From assembly GCF_003477995.1 (NCBI RefSeq), contig NZ_QUEM01000002.1, forward strand, positions 62,001 to 126,000: a stretch of DNA of 64,000 nt, written 5' to 3'. The notes below the pieces were generated by a model. The model worked only from the letters and a program-made list of their open reading frames with translations, ran no database searches and was not told the origin of the DNA. Below, piece after piece: positions 35,212-42,610 of this stretch. The translations under genes were made by a program, and so were the position numbers. The stretch comes from Bacteroides sp. OF04-15BH. GTDB taxonomy: Bacteria > Bacteroidota > Bacteroidia > Bacteroidales > Bacteroidaceae. The number at the start of each line of letters is the position of its first letter. The first letter of the stretch is position 1.

Positions 35212-38109
35212 TTATCCTTTCTTTTTCGGTTCTTTGTTCAGCTTCCAGATTACTTTGAAAAGGACAAAGCGGTTCAGCACGCTTTCGTATTTCTCCTGTT
35301 GCATCTGAGCGTTGATGAAATATTGCGTGCCCGACAGCTGGTTCAACAGGTCGTAAGCCTCCAGTTCAAAGATCAGGTTTCCGTTCATGACAGCTTTGTT
35401 CGCCTTGATGTTCCAAAGCAGGTCGTCCGTATTGAACTGTTTGTCGGAGAAGCCTCTGCGGCTGTACATGGTGAGATAGCTCTGTAGATTGATGCTCCAG
35501 GGCAGATCCACGAAACCGCCCACTCCATAGCTGAAGTTCCATGCGTTCAGAGTCTGGAAGTTTTTCCCTTCGGAATGGTTCAGGTTCGCTCCGGCGGTCA
35601 GACTCAGATAACGGTTGAGCTTTCCGTATTTTCCGTAGTTGAATGTCAGATTCTCGCTGATATAGGTGGTGCGCACATTGCTTCGGACGCTATTAGCGCT
35701 GGCTTCGGTCTGCAGCATGTCCACGCTGTTTCGGTAGCTTCCGTAAGACTGCGAGGTCATTCTCCATTTCTTGTTCTTTTGGAACGGACGCATGTAGTAT
35801 ACGTTCAACCGGGTTTGCCAGTTTCCGTTGATCACCTCCGGTCGGTAAGTGCGTATACCGGTCTGGCTATTGTAGGTCATGGACTGGCAGAGCAGATTCT
35901 TCCACAGGTCATAGTAGAAATGGACGTTCAGGAAAGAGTTCAATTTCTTTTTGTTCACATAGTAGTTCAGCACTACGGAATGCGTCTTCTTGTCTTTCAG
36001 ATTTGAATTACCCAAGCGGACAACCAGCGGATCAGAATGATCCTGATAGTCCATGCTATATTGTATCGGAGCGGCTTCCTGTGAGAACTTGTAATTGATG
36101 TTATATCCTCGCCAGGTTGTATTCCGGTCTCCGGCCTGAAAATCCAAGGATACTTCAGGAGTGAAGAAGGTTTTCCGACGGATCATGACCGTATCGGTCT
36201 GGTCTCTTTGGTAATGTGCCCTTTCATAAACCTGTTCTAACGGGAGGTTGACGCTAAAGTTATATTGAAATTTCCAGTCTGGTCGCTGATAGGAGGTGCT
36301 GAGTCCCAATTCTTCCCGGTGTACCCGTTGCCAGTTTTTCAGGTCATAGCTGTTTTGAAGATCCATTTGTTGCACCAACTGGTCTTTTGTGGAGGCCAGC
36401 TTGTCGAGGTCCCAGTCTTCGTAAAGTGAGCCGGCCAATTCGTACAGCGGGCGATGATCTGAGCTGTGGGTTTGCTTGTAATGGTACTGTGGAGTGATGA
36501 AATATCTGTAATTTCTATTTTTGCCAGAGATAATAATACATTCATAGGAACCGCCGAACTGATACAGATAGGAGTTCCAATTCTGATACCGGAACTGATC
36601 CTGTTCTGTGGGATTCTGAAACGGCTTTCCGGTGCTCATCTTATAGAGTTGATCGTTGTTGCTTCCGTCAAAACGGGCTTTGGCATCAAGGGTAATGATG
36701 TCCGGGGTATAAGCCATACGGCTTTCCGCCTTGAAATCTCCCCCTCCATAATAATATTCTCCACGGCTGCGATTCAGACTCTTCATGGCAGTGATCAGGG
36801 CATTATGATATCCGCCTGCTTCCGGGTTGTGGAAGATGCTGTCCAAGGACTCTCCCAGATAGCTTTCCCACGGTTCCTTATTGAAGTCCGCGCTTCTGCT
36901 GGTCTGATCACTCTTGTTCCGATTGTAGGACAGATAGGGATTGAAAGTGATGAAATATCCTTTTTTAGGATTGAATTCCATGTTAGCCTTGAGATCGGTA
37001 TTCACATTCTGGCTTTGTGACACATTGTTTTGTCTTTTGTAGATATTGTCCGGTTGCAGAAAATAAGTGGACGAAGTTTTCGTGTCCGCAAAGAAATCCG
37101 TATACTTGGCGTTTGCGTTTGCATTGATTTTGTATTTGTCTTCCGGGTGGGTGAGCAAAAGGTCGGTTCCACCTTCGATGGTCTTTCCGATGTTGTGTTT
37201 GTAATTGGGTGACTGCCAGTTGCCGTCCATGGAATAATAGTCCCCGGCATATACATCGTTGACGGTGGCATAGGTGGCCCAACGTGTGCGCGGACTGAAA
37301 CGCAGGGCAAAAGCCTTGCCCACATAGTGGTTATCAGTGCCGTAGCCTGCGGTGGCATTGGCAATCCATCCGATGCTGTATTCCTTCTTGAGGTTGACAT
37401 CAACTACCAATGGCAATTGGGCGTAGCGTGTCTTGTCCATGCCGAGCGCCTTGTCCCGGTCAGACATCTTTTCATATACTTTTACCTTGTCCACCATGTA
37501 GACCGGAAGGTTGTTCAGTGCCACGCTCGGCTTGCCCTTGAAAAAATCCTCTCCATTGATCAGCAGACTGCTCACCCGTCTTCCGTTGACAAATATCTGT
37601 CCGTTGGGATGCAGTTCGAATCCAGGCAGCATGGCAATCAGGCGATCCAGCATGGAGCCTTGGGCCGTCTTGAAGGCGGCGGCGTTATAAACCAGAGTAT
37701 CTCCTTTATAAACCATTCGGACCATTGTGGCATTGACAGCCACTTCTTTCATGTGTATCAGATTCTTTTTGTCCAGCTTGACGATACCCACGTCTGTGCT
37801 GAACGATCTGTTTTTTAAACTTTTTATACGGAAGTTCTGATAGGTATCCTTGTATCCTGCTTTAGAAAATCTAAAGATATAGGTTCCGTTCTTTACCGAC
37901 TTGATGGGACTGGTAAAGGTCATGTTTTTGGGTTGTTTGGTTTGAAACTGAGTGATGAGTGTGCTGTCTTTAGACAGAATGCTGACGTGTACACTATCCA
38001 GAGGTTCGTATGTGAATGCGTCAATGACCTTTCCCCATATATAATGAGGAGATTGCGCCTGCAAACTTAGGGAAATGGCGCAGAGAAGAAGGAATAATAG
38101 TCTTTTCAT
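35212..38109 (-). CDS. Large outer-membrane beta-barrel receptor (paralogue 1)
   Basis: Exported protein of 965 residues: signal peptide to about residue 19 (LSLQAQ), a CarboxypepD-regulatory-like Ig domain (about 22-115), a plug-like domain (GSMLDRLIAMLPGFELHPNGQI, FVNGRRVSSLLINGEDFFKG, LPVYMVDKVKVYEKMSDRDKALG), then a long barrel rich in Tyr, Asn and Trp. It fits the TonB-receptor-like OMP_b-brl group. It lacks a SusD partner and an obvious TonB box. Its plug and last barrel strands match the gene at 47.3 kb, so the two are paralogues. The best promoter box lies about 320 bases upstream, implying a long leader. Ligand unknown. Confidence 0.87.
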   Translation of the reverse strand: MKRLLFLLLCAISLSLQAQSPHYIWGKVIDAFTYEPLDSVHVSILSKDSTLITQFQTKQPKNMTFTSPIKSVKNGTYIFRFSKAGYKDTYQNFRIKSLKNRSFSTDVGIVKLDKKNLIHMKEVAVNATMVRMVYKGDTLVYNAAAFKTAQGSMLDRLIAMLPGFELHPNGQIFVNGRRVSSLLINGEDFFKGKPSVALNNLPVYMVDKVKVYEKMSDRDKALGMDKTRYAQLPLVVDVNLKKEYSIGWIANATAGYGTDNHYVGKAFALRFSPRTRWATYATVNDVYAGDYYSMDGNWQSPNYKHNIGKTIEGGTDLLLTHPEDKYKINANANAKYTDFFADTKTSSTYFLQPDNIYKRQNNVSQSQNVNTDLKANMEFNPKKGYFITFNPYLSYNRNKSDQTSRSADFNKEPWESYLGESLDSIFHNPEAGGYHNALITAMKSLNRSRGEYYYGGGDFKAESRMAYTPDIITLDAKARFDGSNNDQLYKMSTGKPFQNPTEQDQFRYQNWNSYLYQFGGSYECIIISGKNRNYRYFITPQYHYKQTHSSDHRPLYELAGSLYEDWDLDKLASTKDQLVQQMDLQNSYDLKNWQRVHREELGLSTSYQRPDWKFQYNFSVNLPLEQVYERAHYQRDQTDTVMIRRKTFFTPEVSLDFQAGDRNTTWRGYNINYKFSQEAAPIQYSMDYQDHSDPLVVRLGNSNLKDKKTHSVVLNYYVNKKKLNSFLNVHFYYDLWKNLLCQSMTYNSQTGIRTYRPEVINGNWQTRLNVYYMRPFQKNKKWRMTSQSYGSYRNSVDMLQTEASANSVRSNVRTTYISENLTFNYGKYGKLNRYLSLTAGANLNHSEGKNFQTLNAWNFSYGVGGFVDLPWSINLQSYLTMYSRRGFSDKQFNTDDLLWNIKANKAVMNGNLIFELEAYDLLNQLSGTQYFINAQMQQEKYESVLNRFVLFKVIWKLNKEPKKKG

Positions 38110-38427
38110 GGGTTGTGGTATAAAAGGGTTATGAAATATGGATCATAGAGATGAAATTCATTTATATGAATGATTGGATTTAACTAGAGATTGCGTTTAT
38201 ATAAAAACCTCAGGCAATCCATGGATTTTGAAGATGGTGTTTCATGATACTTTGTTTTTTTATTAGAGTTATATATAATAGATCTATCTTTCAATGAATA
38301 AAAAGTATATCAGTTTGTTATTCTTCTGAATATAAATCTTTTATCGAGAATATAGTGCCTGAAAATGGACTTTGCGTCTATTTGGGAATGCAAAAATTAC
38401 TATTGCTTTTGTTTTATTTGTACTATG

Positions 38428-38460
38428 CAAATATAATATAAATATATTGTATAAACAATG
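38428..38460 (-). promoter_or_regulatory. Candidate distal promoter of receptor 1
   Basis: Minus strand ATTG (38457-38460), 21-base spacer, TATATTTG (38428-38435). If used, it gives a leader of about 310 bases. The box shares the ten bases GCAAATATAA (+ strand) with the box upstream of the paralogue at 50332. Confidence 0.4.
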
Positions 38461-38687
38461 AATTTATAGAACTATTTTATAATTTATATTAGATTTTATT
38501 GATGTAAACTTTCTTATTATTTCTTTCTTTTTGTATTGTTAAAACTGTATTTTAGTGATTTCCAATTAATTTGTTGGATGGTTTTGTGTGTATCAGTGAA
38601 ACTCAGATTTGTTTCTTTAAAGAAACATGGAGTAAATAAAAGGATGGAATAAAACAATAATATTCTTTTAAAACATTACAGATTATA

Positions 38688-38890
38688 TATAATGAAAGAG
38701 GGTGTGTCAAAATTCATTTTTGGGGAAGATGAACTTATAATTTGAAATTTGAGCACCTTAAAAAGACTTAAGAAAGGACCGCATCATTACTCAATACAGA
38801 GTTTGATACGGTCCTTTTAATTATTATAGTTACAATTTGTAATTTCGGGGAGTAGTCATTTTAGTTTTTGACACACCCTCTTTCATTATA
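38688..38890. mobile_element. 203-bp MITE-like element with 25-bp perfect inverted ends
   Basis: The ends (38688-38712 and 38866-38890) are perfect 25-base inverted repeats containing GAGGGTGTGTCAAAA at the left and its complement at the right, a type of end seen on transposons. The 150-base inside encodes nothing and contains a hairpin (38773-38817). No transposase is present. The outer TATA of each end is self-complementary, so the exact target duplication cannot be fixed by eye. It looks like a non-autonomous insertion sequence derivative. Confidence 0.65.
38773..38817. repeat. Internal hairpin sharing its core with the hairpin at 47240
   Basis: Outer stem AAAGGACCG/CGGTCCTTT, then ATCA/TGAT, then ACTC/GAGT around a 6-base loop. 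The inner part (ATCATTACTC...GAGTTTGATACG) is almost the same as in the hairpin at 47240-47283, while the outer stems differ yet both remain complementary. Confidence 0.7.
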
Positions 38891-38996
38891 TTTTAAGTTA
38901 TTTCAGTCCTCAATTATGAGTCTATATTCTTAAAGTGGAGTTTTTTGCACTTCCTGATGGGATATGCCTGATTTAACAAGATGAAAAAAGAAAATC

Positions 38997-39788
38997 TTAT
39001 TCTGCTGTTGCTTCTTCGGGATTATTTAAGACGTTCAGTTCGTCTTCGCTCAGTCCGGTTGCCTTCAGGATGGTGTCACGGTCCACTCCACTTTGAAGCA
39101 GATTGCGGGCGATACGTTGTGAGGTAAGTTTTTCTGTCGTTGAGGCCGCTCTGCCGCGGGCAGTGCCAAACAGTTTGTAAATCATCTTGGTGACGGTTTC
39201 TTTCAGCATCTGCATGCCCTCGTCGGTGCTGAAGTCTATATTGTTGAAAGTGGCCAGATCCTTGTGCATAATCAGGTAATACACACCGCCGATCAGAATG
39301 GCACATCCCACATTGAAGTTGATGTCGTTGGCTTTCAGCTGGTTCTCAAAATAATGAATCACTTCCTGTGAGTTGTTGTCGCGGTTCTGTGCAGTGCGGC
39401 GGGTGACATAAGTGTTTTCGTTCAATTCCCAGGCAATCAGCTTCTGCATCACCGGATTGGCTGCAAGCGAATCAATGAGTGTCTGAATTATATGATTCAT
39501 ATTTTCTACCGGTGAGAGATTTTTAGTGTCGAGTGTGACGTTATCGCTCAACCAGTAGTCATAGTTTCTGACAAACTTCTCAACAAAATCGTCGATGTCC
39601 TCATAACGGTTATAAAATACGGGGCTCTCAATTTTGGCTTTCTCACACAACTCGGTCAGCTTCAGTCTGCTGAATCCTTTCTCGCCAATCAACTGTTCTG
39701 CAGCAGTTATGATATCCTGCTCCAGAGTGGCGCGTGTCCGGCGATAGCGCTGTGACGCTTGTGGTGACTTGATTTTATCTTCTTCCAT
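38997..39788 (-). CDS. TetR/AcrR-family transcriptional regulator
   Basis: DNA-binding protein of 263 residues. The N-terminal TetR helix-turn-helix spans about residues 20-65 (TLEQDIITAAEQLIGEKGFSRLKLTEL, CEKAKIESPVFYNRYEDIDDF, split here). The middle is the ligand-binding helical part, with an extension ending in a second small helical unit (GVDRDTILKATGLSEDELNVL), which looks like a C-terminal tail rather than another DNA-binding domain. Divergent from tadA, 152 bases away; the target genes are not evident, as tadA is a poor candidate. Confidence 0.88.
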   Translation of the reverse strand: MEEDKIKSPQASQRYRRTRATLEQDIITAAEQLIGEKGFSRLKLTELCEKAKIESPVFYNRYEDIDDFVEKFVRNYDYWLSDNVTLDTKNLSPVENMNHIIQTLIDSLAANPVMQKLIAWELNENTYVTRRTAQNRDNNSQEVIHYFENQLKANDINFNVGCAILIGGVYYLIMHKDLATFNNIDFSTDEGMQMLKETVTKMIYKLFGTARGRAASTTEKLTSQRIARNLLQSGVDRDTILKATGLSEDELNVLNNPEEATAE

Positions 39789-39830
39789 GATGTAAAAAAT
39801 CTTTGTGGTTTTTATTTTGTTTCTTAATTA

Positions 39831-39863
39831 CAAATATATGTCATTATTGATATAAAATCCAAT
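39831..39863 (-). promoter_or_regulatory. Promoter of the TetR-type gene
   Basis: Minus strand ATTG (39860-39863), 21-base spacer, TATATTTG (39831-39838), 42 bases before the ATG. Confidence 0.5.
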
Positions 39864-39867
39864 TTTT

Positions 39868-39909
39868 TATCTTTGTTTTTTCACTTTTGGCGGGAAATAG
39901 ATATTTTTG
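39868..39909 (+). promoter_or_regulatory. Two candidate -7 boxes for tadA
   Basis: TATCTTTG (39868-39875) and TATTTTTG (39902-39909) both match TAnnTTTG; neither has a good -33 TTTG at the right distance. The nearer one gives a leader of about 25 bases. Confidence 0.35.
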
Positions 39910-39940
39910 TGCCTTGTTAAAACAAAATAAGAGTATATAG

Positions 39941-40372
39941 ATGGACGATTTGTTTTATATGAAAAAGGCTTTGGAAGAAGCACAAGTGGCTTTTGAGCAG
40001 GATGAGATACCCGTGGGGGCGGTGGTAGTCTGCCGTGACCGTATTATAGCACGGGCACACAATCTTACGGAAACACTGACCGATGTGACCGCTCATGCCG
40101 AAATGCAGGCCATTACGGCAGCTGCCAATGCCTTGGGTGGGAAATACCTGACGGAGTGTACGCTTTATGTTACCGTTGAGCCCTGTGTGATGTGTGCCGG
40201 AGCTATCGGTTGGGCACAACTGAAAAGGGTGGTCTACGGCGCTTCGGACGAGAAACGCGGCTATGCACGTCTGGCTCCCGGAGCCATGCATCCTAAAACT
40301 GAAGTGGTGCAGGGAGTAATGGCCGAAGAGGCTGGAGAGCTGATGCGTCGCTTTTTCCGGAACAAGCGCTAG
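39941..40372 (+). CDS. tadA: tRNA-specific adenosine deaminase
   Basis: Zinc deaminase of 143 residues that converts A34 of tRNA-Arg(ACG) to inosine. The catalytic HAE is in DVTAHAEMQAITAA (about residues 49-54) and the zinc PCxxC is in VEPCVMCAGAI. The N-terminal LEEAQVAFEQDEIPVGAVVV is typical. Normal length. A mini-palindrome array lies 30 bases after the stop. Confidence 0.95.
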   Translation: MDDLFYMKKALEEAQVAFEQDEIPVGAVVVCRDRIIARAHNLTETLTDVTAHAEMQAITAAANALGGKYLTECTLYVTVEPCVMCAGAIGWAQLKRVVYGASDEKRGYARLAPGAMHPKTEVVQGVMAEEAGELMRRFFRNKR

Positions 40373-40401
40373 CCGGATGAATCCGTTTGAGATGGGAATA
40401 A

Positions 40402-40465
40402 ATTATCACCCTGATGATAATTTATTACTTTCCCGTTGATAATTTATTATTTCCCTGAAGATAAT
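40402..40465. repeat. Tandem mini-palindrome array, 3 units, 22-bp period
   Basis: Units start at 40402, 40424 and 40446: ATTATCA-CCCTGA-TGATAAT, ATTACTT-TCCCGT-TGATAAT and ATTATTT-CCCTGA-AGATAAT, joined by TT. Same 7-6-7 design and period as the array at 25412, and the first units are identical. Again the array is downstream of a + gene and upstream of a terminator between convergent genes. Confidence 0.85.
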
Positions 40466-40514
40466 TGCGGATAAGCACCGGTGTTTGCTGTTGCCGATTC
40501 GTGGCCGTTTCTAA

Positions 40515-40558
40515 AAAACGAAAAGGACCAAGGCTTCTGCTTTGGTCCTTTTCGTTTT
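40515..40558. terminator. Strong bidirectional terminator between tadA and the DUF4834 gene
   Basis: Perfect 17-bp stem AAAACGAAAAGGACCAA with TTGGTCCTTTTCGTTTT around a 10-base loop; its A-rich left and T-rich right ends suit termination on either strand. Confidence 0.9.
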
Positions 40559-40571
40559 ATCTGTCAGAATG

Positions 40572-40862
40572 TCAGTTTCTTTGGTCCGGTTTTTCCCGGA
40601 TTTCTTCAAAATCGATGTACTCTCCTTCGTTGTCGTCAAAGAGTTTCTGTTTGCCTCCCGAGTGCTGTTGCTGCTGTTTCTGTTCCCGATTCTGGGTGTT
40701 ACTGCTGTTGTTTTGTCCACCGAAAGGGTTGTCGTTCTGTTGCTGGCGTGGGTCCATTTTCCGGAAAATGCCGAAAAAACGGCTGATAATCTGGCGCACA
40801 GCTACCAGTACTGCAATGAACAGTGCAATGATAAACGTGAGTAGGCAACCTATTGTATGCAT
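40572..40862 (-). CDS. DUF4834 family small membrane protein
   Basis: Protein of 96 residues: one N-terminal membrane helix (about 4-24), then a Gln/Asn-rich soluble tail and a conserved-looking end, KLFDDNEGEYIDFEEIRE. It fits the Bacteroidota DUF4834 family of unknown function and lies after pssA as commonly seen. The compositional bias of the tail makes homology searches hard. Confidence 0.75.
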   Translation of the reverse strand: MHTIGCLLTFIIALFIAVLVAVRQIISRFFGIFRKMDPRQQQNDNPFGGQNNSSNTQNREQKQQQQHSGGKQKLFDDNEGEYIDFEEIREKPDQRN

Positions 40863-40926
40863 ATTGTTTTCTTCTTTATTTTAGTTTCTTCGTAGGGAAG
40901 AGGTACAAGAAGCGTGCCAAAACGAA

Positions 40927-41634
40927 TCAGTTCTGCTTGCGTGTCAGTATAGACAGGAACAGATACCACACGATAATGGCGGCAAAACTGCTGTATTTCA
41001 GGAAGGCAAACATCGGAATGCAGCCAATCAGAAATACGTATTTTATCTTGTTGTCCTTCCAACTCAGATTCTTGAACTTCAGGGCGAAGAGTGGAAGCTC
41101 GGCCACCAGCAGGAAGCAGAACAGAAGCATGAAAAGGAACAGAAATACGGCATTGAATTTCTCCGAAACCAGAAAACCCCGGTTGCCGATGATGAGCGAG
41201 CCCCAGAACAAAGCGTTGGCCGGAGTGGGCAGACCGATGAAAGAACTGGTCTGGCGTTCGTCCAGATTAAACTTGGCCAGTCGCAGTGCCGAGAAGGCAG
41301 CCATGAGGAAAGCCGAGTAGGGCAGGATGCTGCGCAGAGGCTCCAGAAAATCCGGATAGACTACCTGCGAGAACATATAGAATATCATGGCCGAAGGAGC
41401 CACGCCGAAAGTCACCACATCCGCCAGCGAATCCAGTTCCTTGCCGATGGGCGAGGACACATGCAGCAGGCGGGCGCTCATACCGTCGAAAAAGTCGAAC
41501 ACGGCACCGATGATAATCATGATGACTGCCCATTCCATATTGCCGTGAAAGGCAGCTCCAGTGGCTATGCAGCCCGACATCAGGTTGCAGCAGGTCAGCG
41601 TATTGGGTATCTGTTTGGTAATGATATTAGCCAT
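40927..41634 (-). CDS. pssA: CDP-diacylglycerol-serine O-phosphatidyltransferase
   Basis: Membrane enzyme of 235 residues making phosphatidylserine from CDP-DAG and serine. The CDP-alcohol phosphotransferase signature D-x2-DG-x2-AR-x8-G-x3-D-x3-D is seen in FDFFDGMSARLLHVSSPIG plus KELDSLAD (about 46-73). Several hydrophobic helices follow. Next enzyme, Psd, is encoded just upstream (18-base gap), so the operon makes phosphatidylethanolamine from CDP-DAG. Confidence 0.95.
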   Translation of the reverse strand: MANIITKQIPNTLTCCNLMSGCIATGAAFHGNMEWAVIMIIIGAVFDFFDGMSARLLHVSSPIGKELDSLADVVTFGVAPSAMIFYMFSQVVYPDFLEPLRSILPYSAFLMAAFSALRLAKFNLDERQTSSFIGLPTPANALFWGSLIIGNRGFLVSEKFNAVFLFLFMLLFCFLLVAELPLFALKFKNLSWKDNKIKYVFLIGCIPMFAFLKYSSFAAIIVWYLFLSILTRKQN

Positions 41635-41652
41635 AATGCAAATGTTGTTTGG

Positions 41653-42342
41653 TTATTTCAGGCGGGCCAGAATGGTTTCGTTACCGGTGGTTTTCTGTCC
41701 CATCTTGACACACACTTCGGTGCCCAGCGGCAGATAGACATCCACACGCGAACCGAATTTGATGAATCCCATGTGCTCGTCGATGTAGCATTCCTCGCCT
41801 TCCTTGGCATAAGTCACGATGCGTCGTGCCACGGCACCGGCAATCTGGCGGGCCAGAATTTCCGTACCTTCCGGAGTTTCGATCACCACGGTAGAGCGCT
41901 CGTTCTCGATGCTGGCTTTCGGCAGCCATGCCTTGTGGAAATTACCGTTGTGATGGCGCACCAGCTTCACGGTTCCGTCCACCGGAATCCAGTTGGCATG
42001 CACATTCACCACATTCATAAAGATAGACACCATGAGTCGGCGATCCTTGAAATATTCATTCTCGTCCACCTCCTCAATCACCACGATCTTACCGTCGGCA
42101 GGAGCCACTACAACGCGCTCCGTGTCGCCCTCGAATACACGGATCGGGCAACGGAAAAAGTTTACCACAATCAGATACAGAATGACGCTGATCACGGCAA
42201 CTATATAAAAAGGTATCTTGTTTTCGATTCCGTAGAACAAAGCCCCGTTCAATACCAGCAGCGCCAGGCCGCCGAACAGCAGGGTGTGTGTGCCTTCACG
42301 GTGTAGTCTGATCTTCTTCAGTTTCTTTAGTCTTCTTCCCAT
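41653..42342 (-). CDS. psd: Phosphatidylserine decarboxylase proenzyme
   Basis: Short, self-cleaving pyruvoyl decarboxylase (229 residues) of the Psd-A type, producing phosphatidylethanolamine. Two N-terminal hydrophobic helices are followed by [37 protein letters not shown] and the cleavage motif in [15 protein letters not shown], where the Gly-Ser bond generates the pyruvoyl group. The frame extends to a TTG at 42381, but the ATG at 42342 ([17 protein letters not shown]) is the family start. First gene of psd-pssA-DUF4834. Confidence 0.95.
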   Translation of the reverse strand: MGRRLKKLKKIRLHREGTHTLLFGGLALLVLNGALFYGIENKIPFYIVAVISVILYLIVVNFFRCPIRVFEGDTERVVVAPADGKIVVIEEVDENEYFKDRRLMVSIFMNVVNVHANWIPVDGTVKLVRHHNGNFHKAWLPKASIENERSTVVIETPEGTEILARQIAGAVARRIVTYAKEGEECYIDEHMGFIKFGSRVDVYLPLGTEVCVKMGQKTTGNETILARLK

Positions 42343-42418
42343 GGATTTATAGAGTCTTAGTCTTTTGTCCGCAATAGACAAAAGTCACGTTTTAGAGTAA
42401 ATTTATGATATTAATGGG

Positions 42419-42449
42419 CAAAGATAGATATATTTTAACGAAGAACAAA
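42419..42449 (-). promoter_or_regulatory. psd operon promoter
   Basis: Minus strand TTTG (42446-42449), 19-base spacer, TATCTTTG (42419-42426): exact consensus. The rest of the gap up to dnaE (42450-42610) shows no clear + promoter, only the near-match TAACTTTA at 42554. Confidence 0.85.
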
Positions 42450-42610
42450 AAAAATCTTCTATCTATTTGTGTCCTTCCGCTTCTTTTGAAAGGATTCCTG
42501 TCCTGTATGATAAAAAAAACGGCCGGCTGTTTGGCATTCCCGCGAAACTGACGTAACTTTATCCGGATTTACGTAATCATTTTTTGATATAGCATTTTTA
42601 CCTGATTCCT

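Larger units (their letters stand above)
38110..38996. other. AT-rich gene-free gap
   Basis: About 890 bases without a credible gene. It holds the long leader and promoter of the receptor (38110-38460), about 230 bases of featureless AT-rich DNA (38461-38687), the inverted-repeat-ended element (38688-38890) and about 100 bases before the tetR stop. Confidence 0.7.

Noticed and set aside
35212..38109. SusC of a polysaccharide-utilisation locus
   Set aside because: The plug and barrel fit the OMP_b-brl group better, and there is no SusD, sensor or glycosidase next to either receptor.
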